Of a DNA stretch of 64,000 nucleotides, positions 8,611 through 19,500 are shown piece after piece. Numbering within the stretch: position 1 is the first letter of the stretch; every line of letters begins with the position of its first letter. The DNA is from Agarophyton chilense (taxonomy: Eukaryota; Rhodophyta; Florideophyceae; Gracilariales; Gracilariaceae). The notes under the pieces are model-generated. The model worked only from the letters and a program-made list of their open reading frames with translations, was not told the DNA's origin and did no database searches. The position numbers were made by a program, and so were the translations under genes. The DNA is taken from NCBI GenBank assembly GCA_030374765.1, contig JARGXX010000033.1, forward strand, positions 620,001 to 684,000. Direction: 5' to 3'.

Positions 8611-11446
8611 ACGCGCCAGTGCGCGAGCTGGCAGCTGAGAGCGTTGCAGTCGGCGTGCACCACACACGGGCGCCAAACTGCGCCAAACGCAGTACTCGCG
8701 AAAAAGACGTGTGGCGTGTCTTTTTGCTTGCCGTGCTTTCTCATGTCTCCCTTGGCACTTTGTTGACTGCAATCGCCACTACTGCTTCCGCTACTCTGCT
8801 TCCGCTACTCTGCTTCCGCTACCGCTCCCGCTATACATACCTCTTCCGCTGCCGCCCGCTGCGCTGGCATGACTGCGTGCGCGGACGCGCGGCCCGTCGC
8901 GCGTCGCCCTCGCGTCCCATCGCCATTGCCATTGCCATTGCCATTGCCATCGGCATCGGCATCGCCACCGCCGGCCACCCCACGCGAGCTCTCGTGGCGC
9001 GTGCGGCGTGTACCGCGTGTACACGGGCCGTTTCGTGTACCACGTGTTTCTTCTGACACGTGTGTGTGCCTACTGTGTTTCCCGTCGGCGTTCGCGCTTC
9101 GTCCGTCCTGACGGCCGGGCCCCCGCTCTTTCCTGCGCCGCCTTCTCTCCACCCCGCTCCCGCACCTCCCTGACATCCGTTCAGTTCCAGGCCCAGTCCG
9201 CAGTCCGCAGTCCGCAGTCCGCAGTCTCAGTCTCAGTCACAGCCCAAGTCTCAATCCCAGTCCCAGTCTCAATCCCAGTTGCAGTCCCAGGCCCCCATCC
9301 CAGGCCCCCGTCGCAGTTCAGTGCCAGTCCGTTGCCAGTTCCGTCCCCGCCGCAGCGCAGCGCCAGCCCGCTGCTGCTCCGTGTTGCCGCTGCATCCGCC
9401 ACGCCCGCCCGCGTTCAATTCGAACGCCGCCACTCGCCGTAGCGCCCCGTCGTGCGCACCATCGCCGCCTTGAATTCCAATTGCACGCCCGTCATTGTTT
9501 CGCACCCAATCCACCCACACAGCATCAATTACAAACGCGCGCGTAACGCGCGTTGCTGCCCGAGTGTGTGTCCCACACGGCCCATACATATATGTATATA
9601 TTTGCAAATGCTTTCCTCGGGCCTGCATGCCCACACCGATCACTTTTTAATGAGCCCCCCACCTCTCCCTTCCTTACCTCTGGCCCAGCTCTGTTGCAAC
9701 AGTGCGCAGCGTTCTTCACGGCGCCTGCGGCTACTTTCGAGCTCTGCTCACCACTCCTTGCTTATGCATGCTGCTTTGGTAGTGTGACTGTTGTTGCCCT
9801 ACTTTCAACACAATCCCTGCTCGTAAACATTATGCTTTCCAAAACAGCAGCCTTGTAAACATTTTCAAGCAGTCATGCACATTATCCCCTTTCTCATTGT
9901 CTTCCTGTCTTCCTGTCTCCCTCCCTTCCCCCCTTTTCCCGTTCCACACCACCACCACACGCGAAACACACAAACACATAAACACTCACCGTGCACGCAC
10001 CGCCCTCATCGCCACAATGCGCCATTGCAAGCCCCAAGTGTCAACAGGGAGGCGTTTGCGCTTCTCTACCATCGCCGTGAGCACGAGTTCTCATCATCCG
10101 TGGTCACGCCGCTTCAAACCCCACAAATGTTGCCTGACTAGAGCAACGTCGCCTCAACCTGCCCCGCCCCCCCCCCCACCAGCTCGCTCCCTCGCCATCG
10201 AATTAGTTCCGCTCCGCGCCAACCGCCGTGGCGCCAGTCCAACCACAACGTTGCAATTGAACGCTTTAAAGCTGTTGCATCATCCTCCCACAGACGTCGC
10301 CGCCTTCTCTTCGCCCGCCAGCGCAGCTCTCATCGCAACGCTGCATCGTTTCAGTCAAACAATCTTGTGTCTATCATTTGTGGAACGGTCGTATCTTCTC
10401 TCACCCAACCCTTTTTCGCTCTCTATCTCGCTCTCCGTGTGAAACGACCGAAATCATCTGTGTCCCCCAACCACAGCCCATCCGCGACCCCCGTCTCGCC
10501 AGTGGCGCGCCTCCGACTCATCGCATCTGTCTTTTCGGAGACAATTGAGTGGACGCTTCTCTTCTCTTTGCGAGACAGTGTTCTTCTGTCGAGAAACGGT
10601 CGCTCTTGTTCTTGTGGAGGTGTCTGGTCGAATCCTAAAAGTCGACGTCGACCACGGCCCCACGCCCACGACGACAACCACGACCAAGACGATAATCGTC
10701 GTTACACAGGACAGATTTTGTCGCCCGTTCAGCATCTACGCCACAGTTTTGAAACGTTTCTCCAAGTGATTCGCCAAAAGTGTGCGAGCGAGTATCGCTT
10801 GTATCGAGAACATCTGTTTCTTGATACGCCAACAGTTTCCCTTCTGCTCACCCCTCCCCTCCTTTTTCCGCCCTCTCTTGTCCGATTTCCCCCATTCCCT
10901 CATCCCCTCCCCCACACCGCCAACCAATTGCTCAATCGCATCACGTTTTGTGGGCGACGAGCATCAGCCAGCAGTCCCCTCCCCCCCACTCGCTTCTCGG
11001 TGTGCGCTCTCCACACACACTCTGACATCATCCACTTGGGTGTGCACACTGCACACATCTGCCAGCAGGGTATCGCTTGCACACGAGCCATTGCGCACCC
11101 TGTGCAGGCTACCTGAGTGAGAGAGCTCACCTCCGGAGAGAGAATCGTCTAGCAGGCATTCCTCCGGACGGAAACAAGCAGCACAAACAATCAAAGGAAA
11201 TCAATCATCGGGCTTGACCTATTCACAAAAAGCAGTAATCTCAAAGTGTGTGGGGAATCCATCTGTAATCATCTGTATCTACACCACCCGCATTACTTGC
11301 GTGTATCATACTACTGCAACAACAATAACAACAACTACTACTACTAGTACTACTAATACAACTACAAGTCACAAACGAAACAAACAACAACAACAACAAC
11401 AACAACAAGCTAACAATTAACAAGCAAACACAAGCAAACAAACGCT
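8611..11446. other. Long spacer without a recognised gene
   Basis: 2.8 kb of C/T-rich sequence with hexamer and CAGTC-type repeats on the left, and (ACT)n at about 11320-11355 and (CAA)n at about 11385-11405 just before the CDCA7-type start codon. Two plus-strand open frames (about 9897-10442 and 10367-11116) were examined. They are Ser/Pro/His/Leu-rich, overlap each other and match no family I know. The right part is probably 5' leader and promoter of the next gene. Confidence 0.45.
8918..8966. repeat. Hexanucleotide CCATTG / CGGCAT tandem repeat
   Basis: About eight hexamers, first CCATTG then CGGCAT variants, lie in the long spacer upstream of the CDCA7-type gene. Just to the right is a looser CAGTC/CAGTCC repeat zone (about 9187-9300). 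Confidence 0.85.
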
Positions 11447-13447
11447 ATGAAGAACCACACTTTTAACATGGGCACCAGCAGCGGAGACGACTTGAACGCG
11501 TTTCATTTTATCAACCTCGAGAGCAACGAGGGCCTGTCGCCGCTTCCAAAGCTTCAGGCCACGGACGGAAAAGACGCATGCGACCTGGAAGCTTGCGAGC
11601 TGGAAGCGGCACACCTAGCAAAGTTGGGCACAAGCGGCGGATCAAGCTCATGCACGCCCGAGTCGGGGACGCTGGACATGCATCTGGGGTGCGAGGAGCC
11701 CGACACAACAGCGGTGCTGCCCGCGGTGAACCTGGAAGAATTCGCGCGCGGCACAGAGCAACAAGACGTGCTTGTGTCGCAACAGCATGACGCGATGGAG
11801 TGCAACGCAACAATGCTGTGCATGGAGGAGTTTCTAAGCGGAAGCGTGATGGCATTGGGCAATGGTGCGACGATGGGAAGTGGTGAAGAAGGGTGCGATG
11901 CATTGGTGGGCGACGCGTCGATGATGCTGAGAGACGGTTTGCTCGGGACGTGTGCGGTAGACGAGGGAGCGTACGGCGGCGGCGCAGAGCATGGTGACCT
12001 TGGCAAGCTGCTGCTGGACGCGCCCGTGACAGACGGCGGGAGCGGGAGCGGGAGCGGGAGCAACAGCAACAACAACAACAACAACAACAGAAGCGACACA
12101 AGAAAAGGCGCGGTGGGCACAGAACAAGCACAAGGCGGGGACGCAAGCGGATACAATGGCGACGTGGAGACGGCAGGACGCGTATTGAACCCCGACATGA
12201 AGGAGGTGTCGCAACTGTTGTCGTACATGTACTCGCAACGCGCAGCCAGCGAGAGCGACAGTCGCGCAGTGATGAACATGATGGCGTGCGGGGTAAGCGC
12301 CAACGAACTTGAGAAATGGGGCGTGCACTTTGACGTACACGAGCTGATGCGGTCATACGGAGTGGCGCTCGCAGACGACGCAGCCGCGCAGCGTTTCACA
12401 CAGCTGCTCCGGCGCGGGTGGGCGTTCACGTCGGGCGACGCGCACACGAGCGCGGGCGCACACGTAGATGCAGACGCAGGCGCTGCGGCGGCGACGACGA
12501 CGACGACGACGACAGTGAGTGTGCAGATGGGACTGGAAACGACGGTCGACGGGTGCGACGCCTCGGGGCTGCTGGGCGGGTGCGGGGACGATCTGCTCAA
12601 CGGCGACGCTCTGTTGATGGTACAGAGACTGGACGATGGACATGTTGGCACCGACGGCGACAACATGGTGCAGTTGTTGGACGTGAGTGATTCCAACGCA
12701 CGACTCGACGCGCTGGTGCGCGCGGCGCACGACGAAGGCGGCAGCAACGACGGTGGCGGCAACACATCAAGCTGGAACGAGGCGCCCGCGTGGGCGCTCG
12801 GCGTGGACGACGACACGGCTCCGCCACCACCGCCAGCAGCAGCAGCAGCAGCAGCTACAACAACAACAGCGGCAATGGGGCGCAAAACAGGGCGCACGCG
12901 AGGCGGCAAGCGCAAGGGAAGCGGCAGCAAGCGCGGCGGGGCGCACGCAGAAGAAGCAGCTGGCGAGTTGTCCGACGAGGAGTTACTGCGGGCGCGACCG
13001 AAGAAGAAGCGTCGCGCAGCCAAGTTTGACAAACCAGTACCGTCTCGCTTTTGTCATGTGTGCTCGCGCACGCCGAAGAACGTGCGTCTGGCGACGTGCG
13101 CGCGCATTCGCGCCGGCACTTGTCGTAAGGTGGTGTGTGAAAAGTGCTTCGAGCGCTACGGCTACGGCGCGTTTGGCGCCGCTTTGGGCGACGACGCCCG
13201 CTGGTTGTGTCCGCACTGCCGCGGCGACTGTCCGCAGCGCGCGCAGTGTCGCACGTACCAGCGCATCAACGACCGTCTGCGTGTCACTCGCCTTCGTCAG
13301 GAACGCGCCGCCGCCGCCGCCGTCGCTACCGCTACCGCTGCTACCGCTGCTACCGCTGCTGCTGACGTGTCCACGTGTCCGCCGCACAAACGCCCTCGCC
13401 TCGCGCCTCCTCCGCATCACCCGTCGCCCTCGCCGCCGCCAGTGTAA
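11447..13447 (+). CDS. CDCA7-type zinc-finger protein (zf-4CXXC_R1)
   Basis: The predicted protein has 666 aa. A long acidic, disordered N-terminal region holds Asn, Ala, Thr and Pro runs. A basic nuclear-localisation-like stretch follows (KRKGSGSKRGG, later RPKKKRRAAKFDK). The zinc finger begins at C536: FCHVC, then C-rich spacing, KVVCEKCFERYG, and WLCPHCRGDC. This pattern matches the zf-4CXXC_R1 domain of CDCA7/JPO proteins, which act with the HELLS/DDM1 remodeller on DNA methylation maintenance (family knowledge). It differs in the last cysteine cluster (GDCPQRAQC rather than GICNCSxC), so the zinc ligands or DNA reading may differ. ATGs at 11447 and 11468 are both possible starts. Confidence 0.8.
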   Translation: MKNHTFNMGTSSGDDLNAFHFINLESNEGLSPLPKLQATDGKDACDLEACELEAAHLAKLGTSGGSSSCTPESGTLDMHLGCEEPDTTAVLPAVNLEEFARGTEQQDVLVSQQHDAMECNATMLCMEEFLSGSVMALGNGATMGSGEEGCDALVGDASMMLRDGLLGTCAVDEGAYGGGAEHGDLGKLLLDAPVTDGGSGSGSGSNSNNNNNNNRSDTRKGAVGTEQAQGGDASGYNGDVETAGRVLNPDMKEVSQLLSYMYSQRAASESDSRAVMNMMACGVSANELEKWGVHFDVHELMRSYGVALADDAAAQRFTQLLRRGWAFTSGDAHTSAGAHVDADAGAAAATTTTTTTVSVQMGLETTVDGCDASGLLGGCGDDLLNGDALLMVQRLDDGHVGTDGDNMVQLLDVSDSNARLDALVRAAHDEGGSNDGGGNTSSWNEAPAWALGVDDDTAPPPPPAAAAAAATTTTAAMGRKTGRTRGGKRKGSGSKRGGAHAEEAAGELSDEELLRARPKKKRRAAKFDKPVPSRFCHVCSRTPKNVRLATCARIRAGTCRKVVCEKCFERYGYGAFGAALGDDARWLCPHCRGDCPQRAQCRTYQRINDRLRVTRLRQERAAAAAVATATAATAATAAADVSTCPPHKRPRLAPPPHHPSPSPPPV

Positions 13448-13538
13448 GGCCCCCTCCCGCTCCCCGTCACGTCGTCCCACCCACTGACTGACCACCACCA
13501 TCCACGCCCCCCATCCCCCCTTACCCCCTGTCTTCCCT

Positions 13539-13655
13539 CCTTCCCCTCTTCGCTCCTTCCCCTCTTCGCTCCTTCCCCTCTTCCCTCCTTCCCCTCTTCC
13601 CTCCTTCCCCTCTTCCCTCCTTCCCCTCTTCCCCCCTCCCCTCTTCCCCCCCTTC
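13539..13655. repeat. Pyrimidine-only tandem repeat (CCTTCCCCTCTT units)
   Basis: About seven copies of a 15-bp CTCCTTCCCCTCTTC-type unit fill the short gap between two same-strand genes and end just before the next ATG. The strand is pure C/T, so this could form H-DNA or act as a promoter Y-patch. Confidence 0.85.
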
Positions 13656-13661
13656 CCCGTC

Positions 13662-14837
13662 ATGACTGCGGCGGCGCAGTTGCTGGTGGCCCGCCGCCAC
13701 GACGGCACGCGCCCGCCCCCCACACAACAACACTCGCCGCTGCCGCCGACCTCGCCACGCGCCCCACCGCCGCCCGACCCCGCCGCCACCGCCGCCACCG
13801 CCGCCGCCGCACCCGACCTGGTTCCCTCCGCCTCGCTCTCCAAGCGTCGCGCCCCGCGCCTCACCGCCTCCGTCGTCGCCCACGCCCTCTTCTGCGCCCT
13901 CTGCATCATGCTAACTCTCATGGCATACTCTCTGCTACAGGAGCGCATCATGACGCGTCCCTACTCGGCCCCGTCTTCGTCTCCGTCTACCACCGCCTTC
14001 TTCCCACACTCACTCTTTCTCGTCCTTGCAAACCGTCTGTTGGCCGCTCTTCTAGCCGCCGCCCTCATTGCTCTACGCGCCGATACCTCGCATCTGCGCG
14101 CCGTTGCTCCACTCTCGCATTACGTCTCTGTGTCACTGTCCAATGTCATTGCCACTTCGTGTCAGTACGAGGCGCTCAAGTGGCTTACCTTTCCCACCGT
14201 CACCATTGCAAAGTGCGCAAAGATGCTTCCCGTCATGCTCATTCTTAACTTTCGCTCGGGCCGACGCTACACCTACGAGGACTTTGCCGTCGTTGCCGTC
14301 GTTCTGGCTGGCTGTGCCACCATGATATCCTCCGGAAACGTCTCGGCCCATCACCACTCTTCCGCCGCCGACGCCGACACCCCCTTTGGTTTCCTCCTCA
14401 TGCTCGTGTACCTGCTTTTCGACGCCATCACCTCAACGCACCAGGAGTCTCTTTTCCAAAAGTACAAAATGTCCGTCTACAACCAAATGCTCTACATCAA
14501 CCTCTCATCCGCCCTCATTTCCATCGTCGCCCTCGTCGTGCGCGGCGGTCTGTGGCAATCCATCCGCTTCATCAATTCATTCCCCGCCATCATTCCGGAT
14601 ATCTGCACCCTTTCCTTCTCCGCCGTTGCCGGCCAATTTGCCATCACCTACACCATTAATGCCTTTGGCGCCCTGCTCTACGCCGCCGTCATGACCACGC
14701 GCCAATTTTGTTCCGTCCTGGCCAGCGATATCATTTTCAAGCACGGCCTCACCACCATGCAGTGGACCGGCGCCATCATGGTTTTTGCCGCCCTCTTTTT
14801 CAAGCTGTGGAGAAAAGCTACACGCACCATCGAGTAA
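13662..14837 (+). CDS. SLC35B/UAA-family nucleotide-sugar or PAPS transporter
   Basis: The predicted 391-aa polytopic protein has an Ala/Pro-rich N-terminus of about 65 residues followed by about ten hydrophobic helices. Family landmarks are YSLLQERIM in helix 1, LSNVIATSCQYEALKWLTFPT, the KCAKMLPVML motif, FDAITSTHQESLF, and the final MTTRQFCSVLASDIIF segment. These fit the SLC35B2/B3 branch, which moves 3'-phosphoadenosine 5'-phosphosulfate into the Golgi, better than the SLC35B1/HUT1 branch. PAPS transport would suit the sulfated polysaccharides of red algae, but the substrate is inference. The gene is downstream of the CDCA7-type gene in the same direction with a 215-bp gap. Confidence 0.88.
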   Translation: MTAAAQLLVARRHDGTRPPPTQQHSPLPPTSPRAPPPPDPAATAATAAAAPDLVPSASLSKRRAPRLTASVVAHALFCALCIMLTLMAYSLLQERIMTRPYSAPSSSPSTTAFFPHSLFLVLANRLLAALLAAALIALRADTSHLRAVAPLSHYVSVSLSNVIATSCQYEALKWLTFPTVTIAKCAKMLPVMLILNFRSGRRYTYEDFAVVAVVLAGCATMISSGNVSAHHHSSAADADTPFGFLLMLVYLLFDAITSTHQESLFQKYKMSVYNQMLYINLSSALISIVALVVRGGLWQSIRFINSFPAIIPDICTLSFSAVAGQFAITYTINAFGALLYAAVMTTRQFCSVLASDIIFKHGLTTMQWTGAIMVFAALFFKLWRKATRTIE

Positions 14838-14885
14838 CAACCCTCCTCCCCCCCGCCAACACACACAACCTCCTCAGCTACTCTT

Positions 14886-14920
<35 letters not shown>

Positions 14921-15320
14921 CATCCCGTCAACTCTGCTCACAACCTTACTGCTACAGCAGCTTGTAAATATATAGTTTATCTTCCTTTCTCTGCCTCCGA
15001 AACACTGGCCCCTACACTTTTGCCATGCGTGTCGCGCAAATGCACATAACAGTTTATATATTGCACACAACGCCCCCGTTTTCCACGGCACATGCCACGC
15101 CCGCCGTGCCGTGGTGCCGCCTCCTCACCCCACCCCGTCGCAAATAAGCGCATGACCGCCCCGGCCCGTCCCCGACCCTTTTCGCAGATTCCGCTCTGAC
15201 GCCGTTGGCGACAGCGACGTTGGCGACGGCCGCAGCGGCGGCGACGGCCGCGGCAGCTGCACCAATCACCCCCCACTGCGCCCCTCTGCGCGGCCGATCG
15301 CGGCCCCCCGCTCCCTCCAC
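14838..15320. other. Intergenic region with a long poly-C tract
   Basis: Short spacer between two plus-strand genes. It holds the 32-C run listed separately and a TAAATATATAG stretch near 14964. No gene seen. Confidence 0.5.
14887..14918. repeat. Poly-C homopolymer, 32 nt
   Basis: An uninterrupted run of 32 C lies about 50 bp after the transporter stop codon, in its presumed 3' UTR. Similar G or C runs occur at 30904, 35385 and 47760. Confidence 0.95.
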
Positions 15321-16184
15321 ATGTCGTCCCACGTCCGTGCCTTTCGCGCCGGCTGGTCAAGTGTCACCAGCGGCTCCCCCTCGCTCACCGCCTTTGTCTC
15401 GCGTCTTGTTCACGCGTCCTCGCCCGCCTCCGCACCGTTTCTCTCCGATTTGCGTCTGGTTCTGCTCATCATTATCGCGTATCTCATTCTTTTGCACGTC
15501 GTTCGCTCACACCAAACCCTCCTTCTGCGCGACGCGCGTTTCGTCACAAATGTGGCCATCGTGCATAATCTTGTTTTGGCCGCCGCCTCCGCCTTCATGA
15601 ATGTGCACGCCACCCGCGCCATCTTGTGGGTGCTACATGCCCACAAATGGCATGCCACTGTGTGTACGCCGACGCAATCGCCCCTTCCGCAACCCATTCT
15701 GGCTACGTTTTATCTCTTCTATCTCAGCAAGTTTTATGAGCTCCTTGATACCTTCATTCTTGTCACGCGAGGCAAGTCGCTTTCCTTGCTCCACGTATGG
15801 CATCACTCCTCCGTCATACTCTCCGTGTGGGGATGGTTGGAATACGGTGTGACCATCGGCGTTTATGGACTTTGGTTTAATACTTTTGTGCATGTCATCA
15901 TGTATACCTATTTTGCACTTCGTCTGGCGCGTGTCAAGATGCCGTTTAAACGACTCATCACCCTTACGCAGATTGTTCAATTTCTCACCGGCTTTGCATC
16001 GTTAATACCCTTCACATGGAGTTACGTCAAGCATGGAGGCTGTACTGGCTTGCCGGGCCTTGCCATTACCGCCGCCATTAACTTCTCTTACCTTGTTTTG
16101 TTTCTTCGTTTTTATTCCAAGTCTTACGAATCGGCCGCCGGAAAACCAAAGTCCTCCCCTTCCGAGACAAGAAAGGCGCGTTGA
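15321..16184 (+). CDS. ELO-family very-long-chain/PUFA fatty acid elongase
   Basis: The predicted 287-aa ER protein is the condensing enzyme (3-ketoacyl-CoA synthase) of the ELO family, which adds two carbons from malonyl-CoA to acyl-CoA. Landmarks are KFYELLDT, the histidine box HVWHH at residues 158-162, the YGLWFNTFVHVIMYTYF helix and a basic C-terminus (KPKS...TRKAR) that may act in ER retention. About seven hydrophobic helices are visible and the length is typical. The HVWHH box, with W rather than Y or F, does not decide between saturated and polyunsaturated substrates. The start is the first ATG of the frame. Confidence 0.92.
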   Translation: MSSHVRAFRAGWSSVTSGSPSLTAFVSRLVHASSPASAPFLSDLRLVLLIIIAYLILLHVVRSHQTLLLRDARFVTNVAIVHNLVLAAASAFMNVHATRAILWVLHAHKWHATVCTPTQSPLPQPILATFYLFYLSKFYELLDTFILVTRGKSLSLLHVWHHSSVILSVWGWLEYGVTIGVYGLWFNTFVHVIMYTYFALRLARVKMPFKRLITLTQIVQFLTGFASLIPFTWSYVKHGGCTGLPGLAITAAINFSYLVLFLRFYSKSYESAAGKPKSSPSETRKAR

Positions 16185-16595
16185 CAACAAAACAAGCTGT
16201 GTCTTTGAGCTTGTGGCCTGTTTACGCAGTCAAAATTCCATCGTACCGGTTCTTCGCGATCCCTAGCCGAGTTTAACTGTAATCCTTTCTGAATGCCAAA
16301 ACCGTGGGTCAGACAACCGCCGGTGCCTACTTTTTCTTTTGTTACGCACCTGACAATTGCTCTGAAAAGGACAGTGAACACCGCTCCGGAGCGAGTTGTC
16401 AGAAGAAAAGCATCACGAGTGCAGCAAACGTGAATTTGTTTTACATCTGAGCTGCTTTGGCTATCGATTGAATTATAGTTATTGCACTTAACAACGCGTT
16501 CAGTTAGAGAGAAAAACAAAATACATGTACCCAACATACGGAAGGTACCTCACATCCTGTTGGCTTCTTACAGAGAAGCAGAAAAACAGTTTCTA
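16185..16595. other. Short convergent intergenic region
   Basis: Between the elongase (+) and TRAPPC8-like (-) stops. It is AT-richer than its surroundings. No gene, repeat or RNA recognised. Confidence 0.5.
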
Positions 16596-19500
16596 TTACT
16601 CTTCATCTGTGTCCGCATCATTCCAAAAGGCGTCATTCTCGAGTTGTGACAACAGCTTTGACGAATTTTTTCCCCTTCCTTTTCGACTTGTCCTTCGGCC
16701 ACCTGATCTTGCCGGTGAAACCTCTTCGCCCCGTGATTCCCGTTTCGCACCTCCTTCAGTCCGCCACAAAGCCCCAGATGCATCAGTATCTCCAGCGGCA
16801 GCTCTAGAATTGATGTCAGAAACCTGCGTTGCTCTACTACTGGCATTTGCTTCCTCCTTGTTGTCTGGGTGCTTGGCATCGGCTGTTGTCCTGTACCCTT
16901 TGGGTACCGAGCTCCGCCTACCGCTGCGTTGGTTTGCGGGAGTTGCAGTGGATCCAGTGCTCATCCTTCTAGAGCTGCGCAGCGACGGCGCGATCTCCAT
17001 TCGCTCTTCCAACACATCATCCTCGCAGAATTTGTAGTCTCCTACAGCATCAACGATCATGTATGACGGTTGGACGGCAATATGTTGCCTTCGCCTGTTC
17101 GGAGTAAAGCTGCTAGTCTGATACAACATTGTAAATCTGCACATGTTGTACTGGCCAGGACCGATCAAGACTGCTGTCAGGCATATTGTCCGTTCTGCTC
17201 CTGGAGCAATAGATCGCAGTGACATCGAAACATCTCCAGTCCAATACCGGCCTCGGTCTCCATCGGCTACGCCACCTTCCGTTGGGGCCGCAAAGGCCAC
17301 ATCCAAAACACCATTTGAAACATTCTTGACGAGCACGTCAACCGGAACAACAGCAGGGCACGCGACCACGGAACTCTGGTCGCCCACCAAACCCAGTTCG
17401 TCGTCAGGTGTGCGTTGAAAGAAGTCATGTTCAACCTTTTCAGGATGAGATACATGCACATGCACTGGGTCTTTCTCGTAGTCATTCATCCGTAGTGCCC
17501 CTATGCCCTCGACAACATCTTGCATAACGTTCGGATTCCCAGGGATTACTACATCTTGCGGAACCGACGTGCCCCCATTGTCGTGTTCATGTTCAGAGTG
17601 AGTCTTCGTCTCCTTCATCCATCTAAGAGGGTCTATGGACGGAATCTGGATATCGCCTTCGTTTTCTTCATTGGTGCGCCATCCAACGGTCACATATACC
17701 CGATCCGGCCGATCATGAACCTTTCCGTGCCTTTGCATGTAAGAGTGATGCTTGGAACAGACGACAAAATGTGTAACTGCCCTTCTATCCCATCTGTCTT
17801 CATTTTGATTTTCGTCACTGCTTTCTTCCGAACTTACGTTCCTTGGTGAGTCAAGACCAATGTTTTCCGTCTTTATCATCGAACTATCGCTCAAATCGGC
17901 GACATATGTCTCCCACTCGTGAGATGACCGCAACTGCCCATCACGCACATCATTGAGCTCGCATCCGTCCTTGACGTCACGGTCGCGCACCAAAAACACG
18001 AAAAATGTTGCAGTTTCATTGATGCGGAGGGTGTTGAGCAAAGGTCGCAGGTCGCCGCGCTTGATTGCCATCGGTACGGACGGAGCAGGCAACAGCATCG
18101 GTTTCCACCCATGCTTCGATGTCACTGTGAGCTTGGTGATGTCAAAGTCCACGCTCTCCATTTCTGAGGGCCCGGCGTGTTCAACTTCGACGCCAAACAG
18201 ACACCCAATCTTGCTCAAAGCATCAGGTGCGATTGAACTCAAGCCAGCCTCTCTCAAGAACCTAGGAGAAACCATAACGCTTGGGTGCACCTTGAATCGC
18301 AAGGAAACGCGGCTTATTCGGAGCCTCCCGGATCCATATGCCATCGCAAGCTTGACGTCTCGCAAAGGAGGCCTATTGTCAGCTCGATCCTCGCCTCTGT
18401 TGCTCGTCCTTTGCAACTTGATGTTTTCGCTTAGCGACGAACGATGCGCAAAAACTGCGTTCGAAACAGCCGCCCTGATCCACACAGGCATGCGCGCTTT
18501 GTGTCCTGGAGCAAGCCGTAAGGTTACTCTGCCTGCAACGACGACGTCATTCCGCTCAGCTGGCTGTTCTTTCATCCCGATTGAAAACACCCGTCTTTCG
18601 CCACCCTTTTCCTCAACCTCAGGCTCGATACCCAGGTATATCGTCTGAGGGGTACCAATACGGAAAACAATACTGTCCAAAGCCACACTTCCTTCATTCT
18701 CCAGTTCCAGATGGCCCTTCCTAACCTCCCCTGCGCGCATACTGAGAGTAGGGTCTAGACTTTGCTCAGAGGCCAGCGGAAAGTGCGAAACCAATAAGGT
18801 GGTTTTCAACTTGGGGGCCAATGGCGCAATAGTTACCGTCAGCGACTTGTCTTCTTCGTAGAGAGGCACATCACTCGCCCGTTGGTGCCTGGTATCATTC
18901 AGTCTGCGACCATGACGATGCAAAAGGGCAAAACCTGGTGCAAGCACGGTCGAAAAGTCCGGCACAAATGTAGCACTCGTACCGACGGTGAACTTCCAGC
19001 AAACCCCGATGAACTGCAAAACGCCCGCCTGTCGCCCAACAACCTTGAGAACAACAGTTTCCTCGGAGTTGGGGGCAATCGTTACCGCAGGCGCCTCAGA
19101 CAGCTGCACGGGCGGAGGATCGCCCCCGTCCTCCTTCCCAGCCCTGTCAAACAGAGAATGACAACGGCCGTCAAGAAAAACAACCGCCGATATTGAACTA
19201 ACAAACACGGGGAACTGCAAAGGATTTCTTAATCGCGCATGAAGATGGACAGCTTCGCCCAAAACCGCCCCACGTTCAAGCAGCGAAGCTGTTCGCCTCC
19301 GTCGTTTTCTAGCGTTGGACATGTCTCTCATCCGGCGGATCTTCATCTCCAGCGAGCCACCAGGGTCATTTTGCCCGTTCCTTTTTTCATGACGAAGTTC
19401 AGAAACAAGCGCCTCAATGCGTCGTTCCCGCTTCGCACGTCCATCCCCCCTGGCAAGCTTGCCGAAAAACTCGGCATCTTCTAGGACTTCATCCTCGACC

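Noticed and set aside
8427-9056. Long plus- and minus-strand open frames over the TTCGC array
   Set aside because: They exist only because a 5-bp repeat without stops stays open in all frames; no domain is present.
9897-11116. Two overlapping plus-strand frames of 181 and 249 codons
   Set aside because: Ser/Pro/His/Leu-rich, overlapping each other, no recognisable motif, and they lie in repeat-rich leader-like sequence.
11554-13032. 492-codon minus-strand frame opposite the CDCA7-type gene
   Set aside because: Mirror of GC-rich codon use; no domain, and the plus strand has a clear zinc finger.
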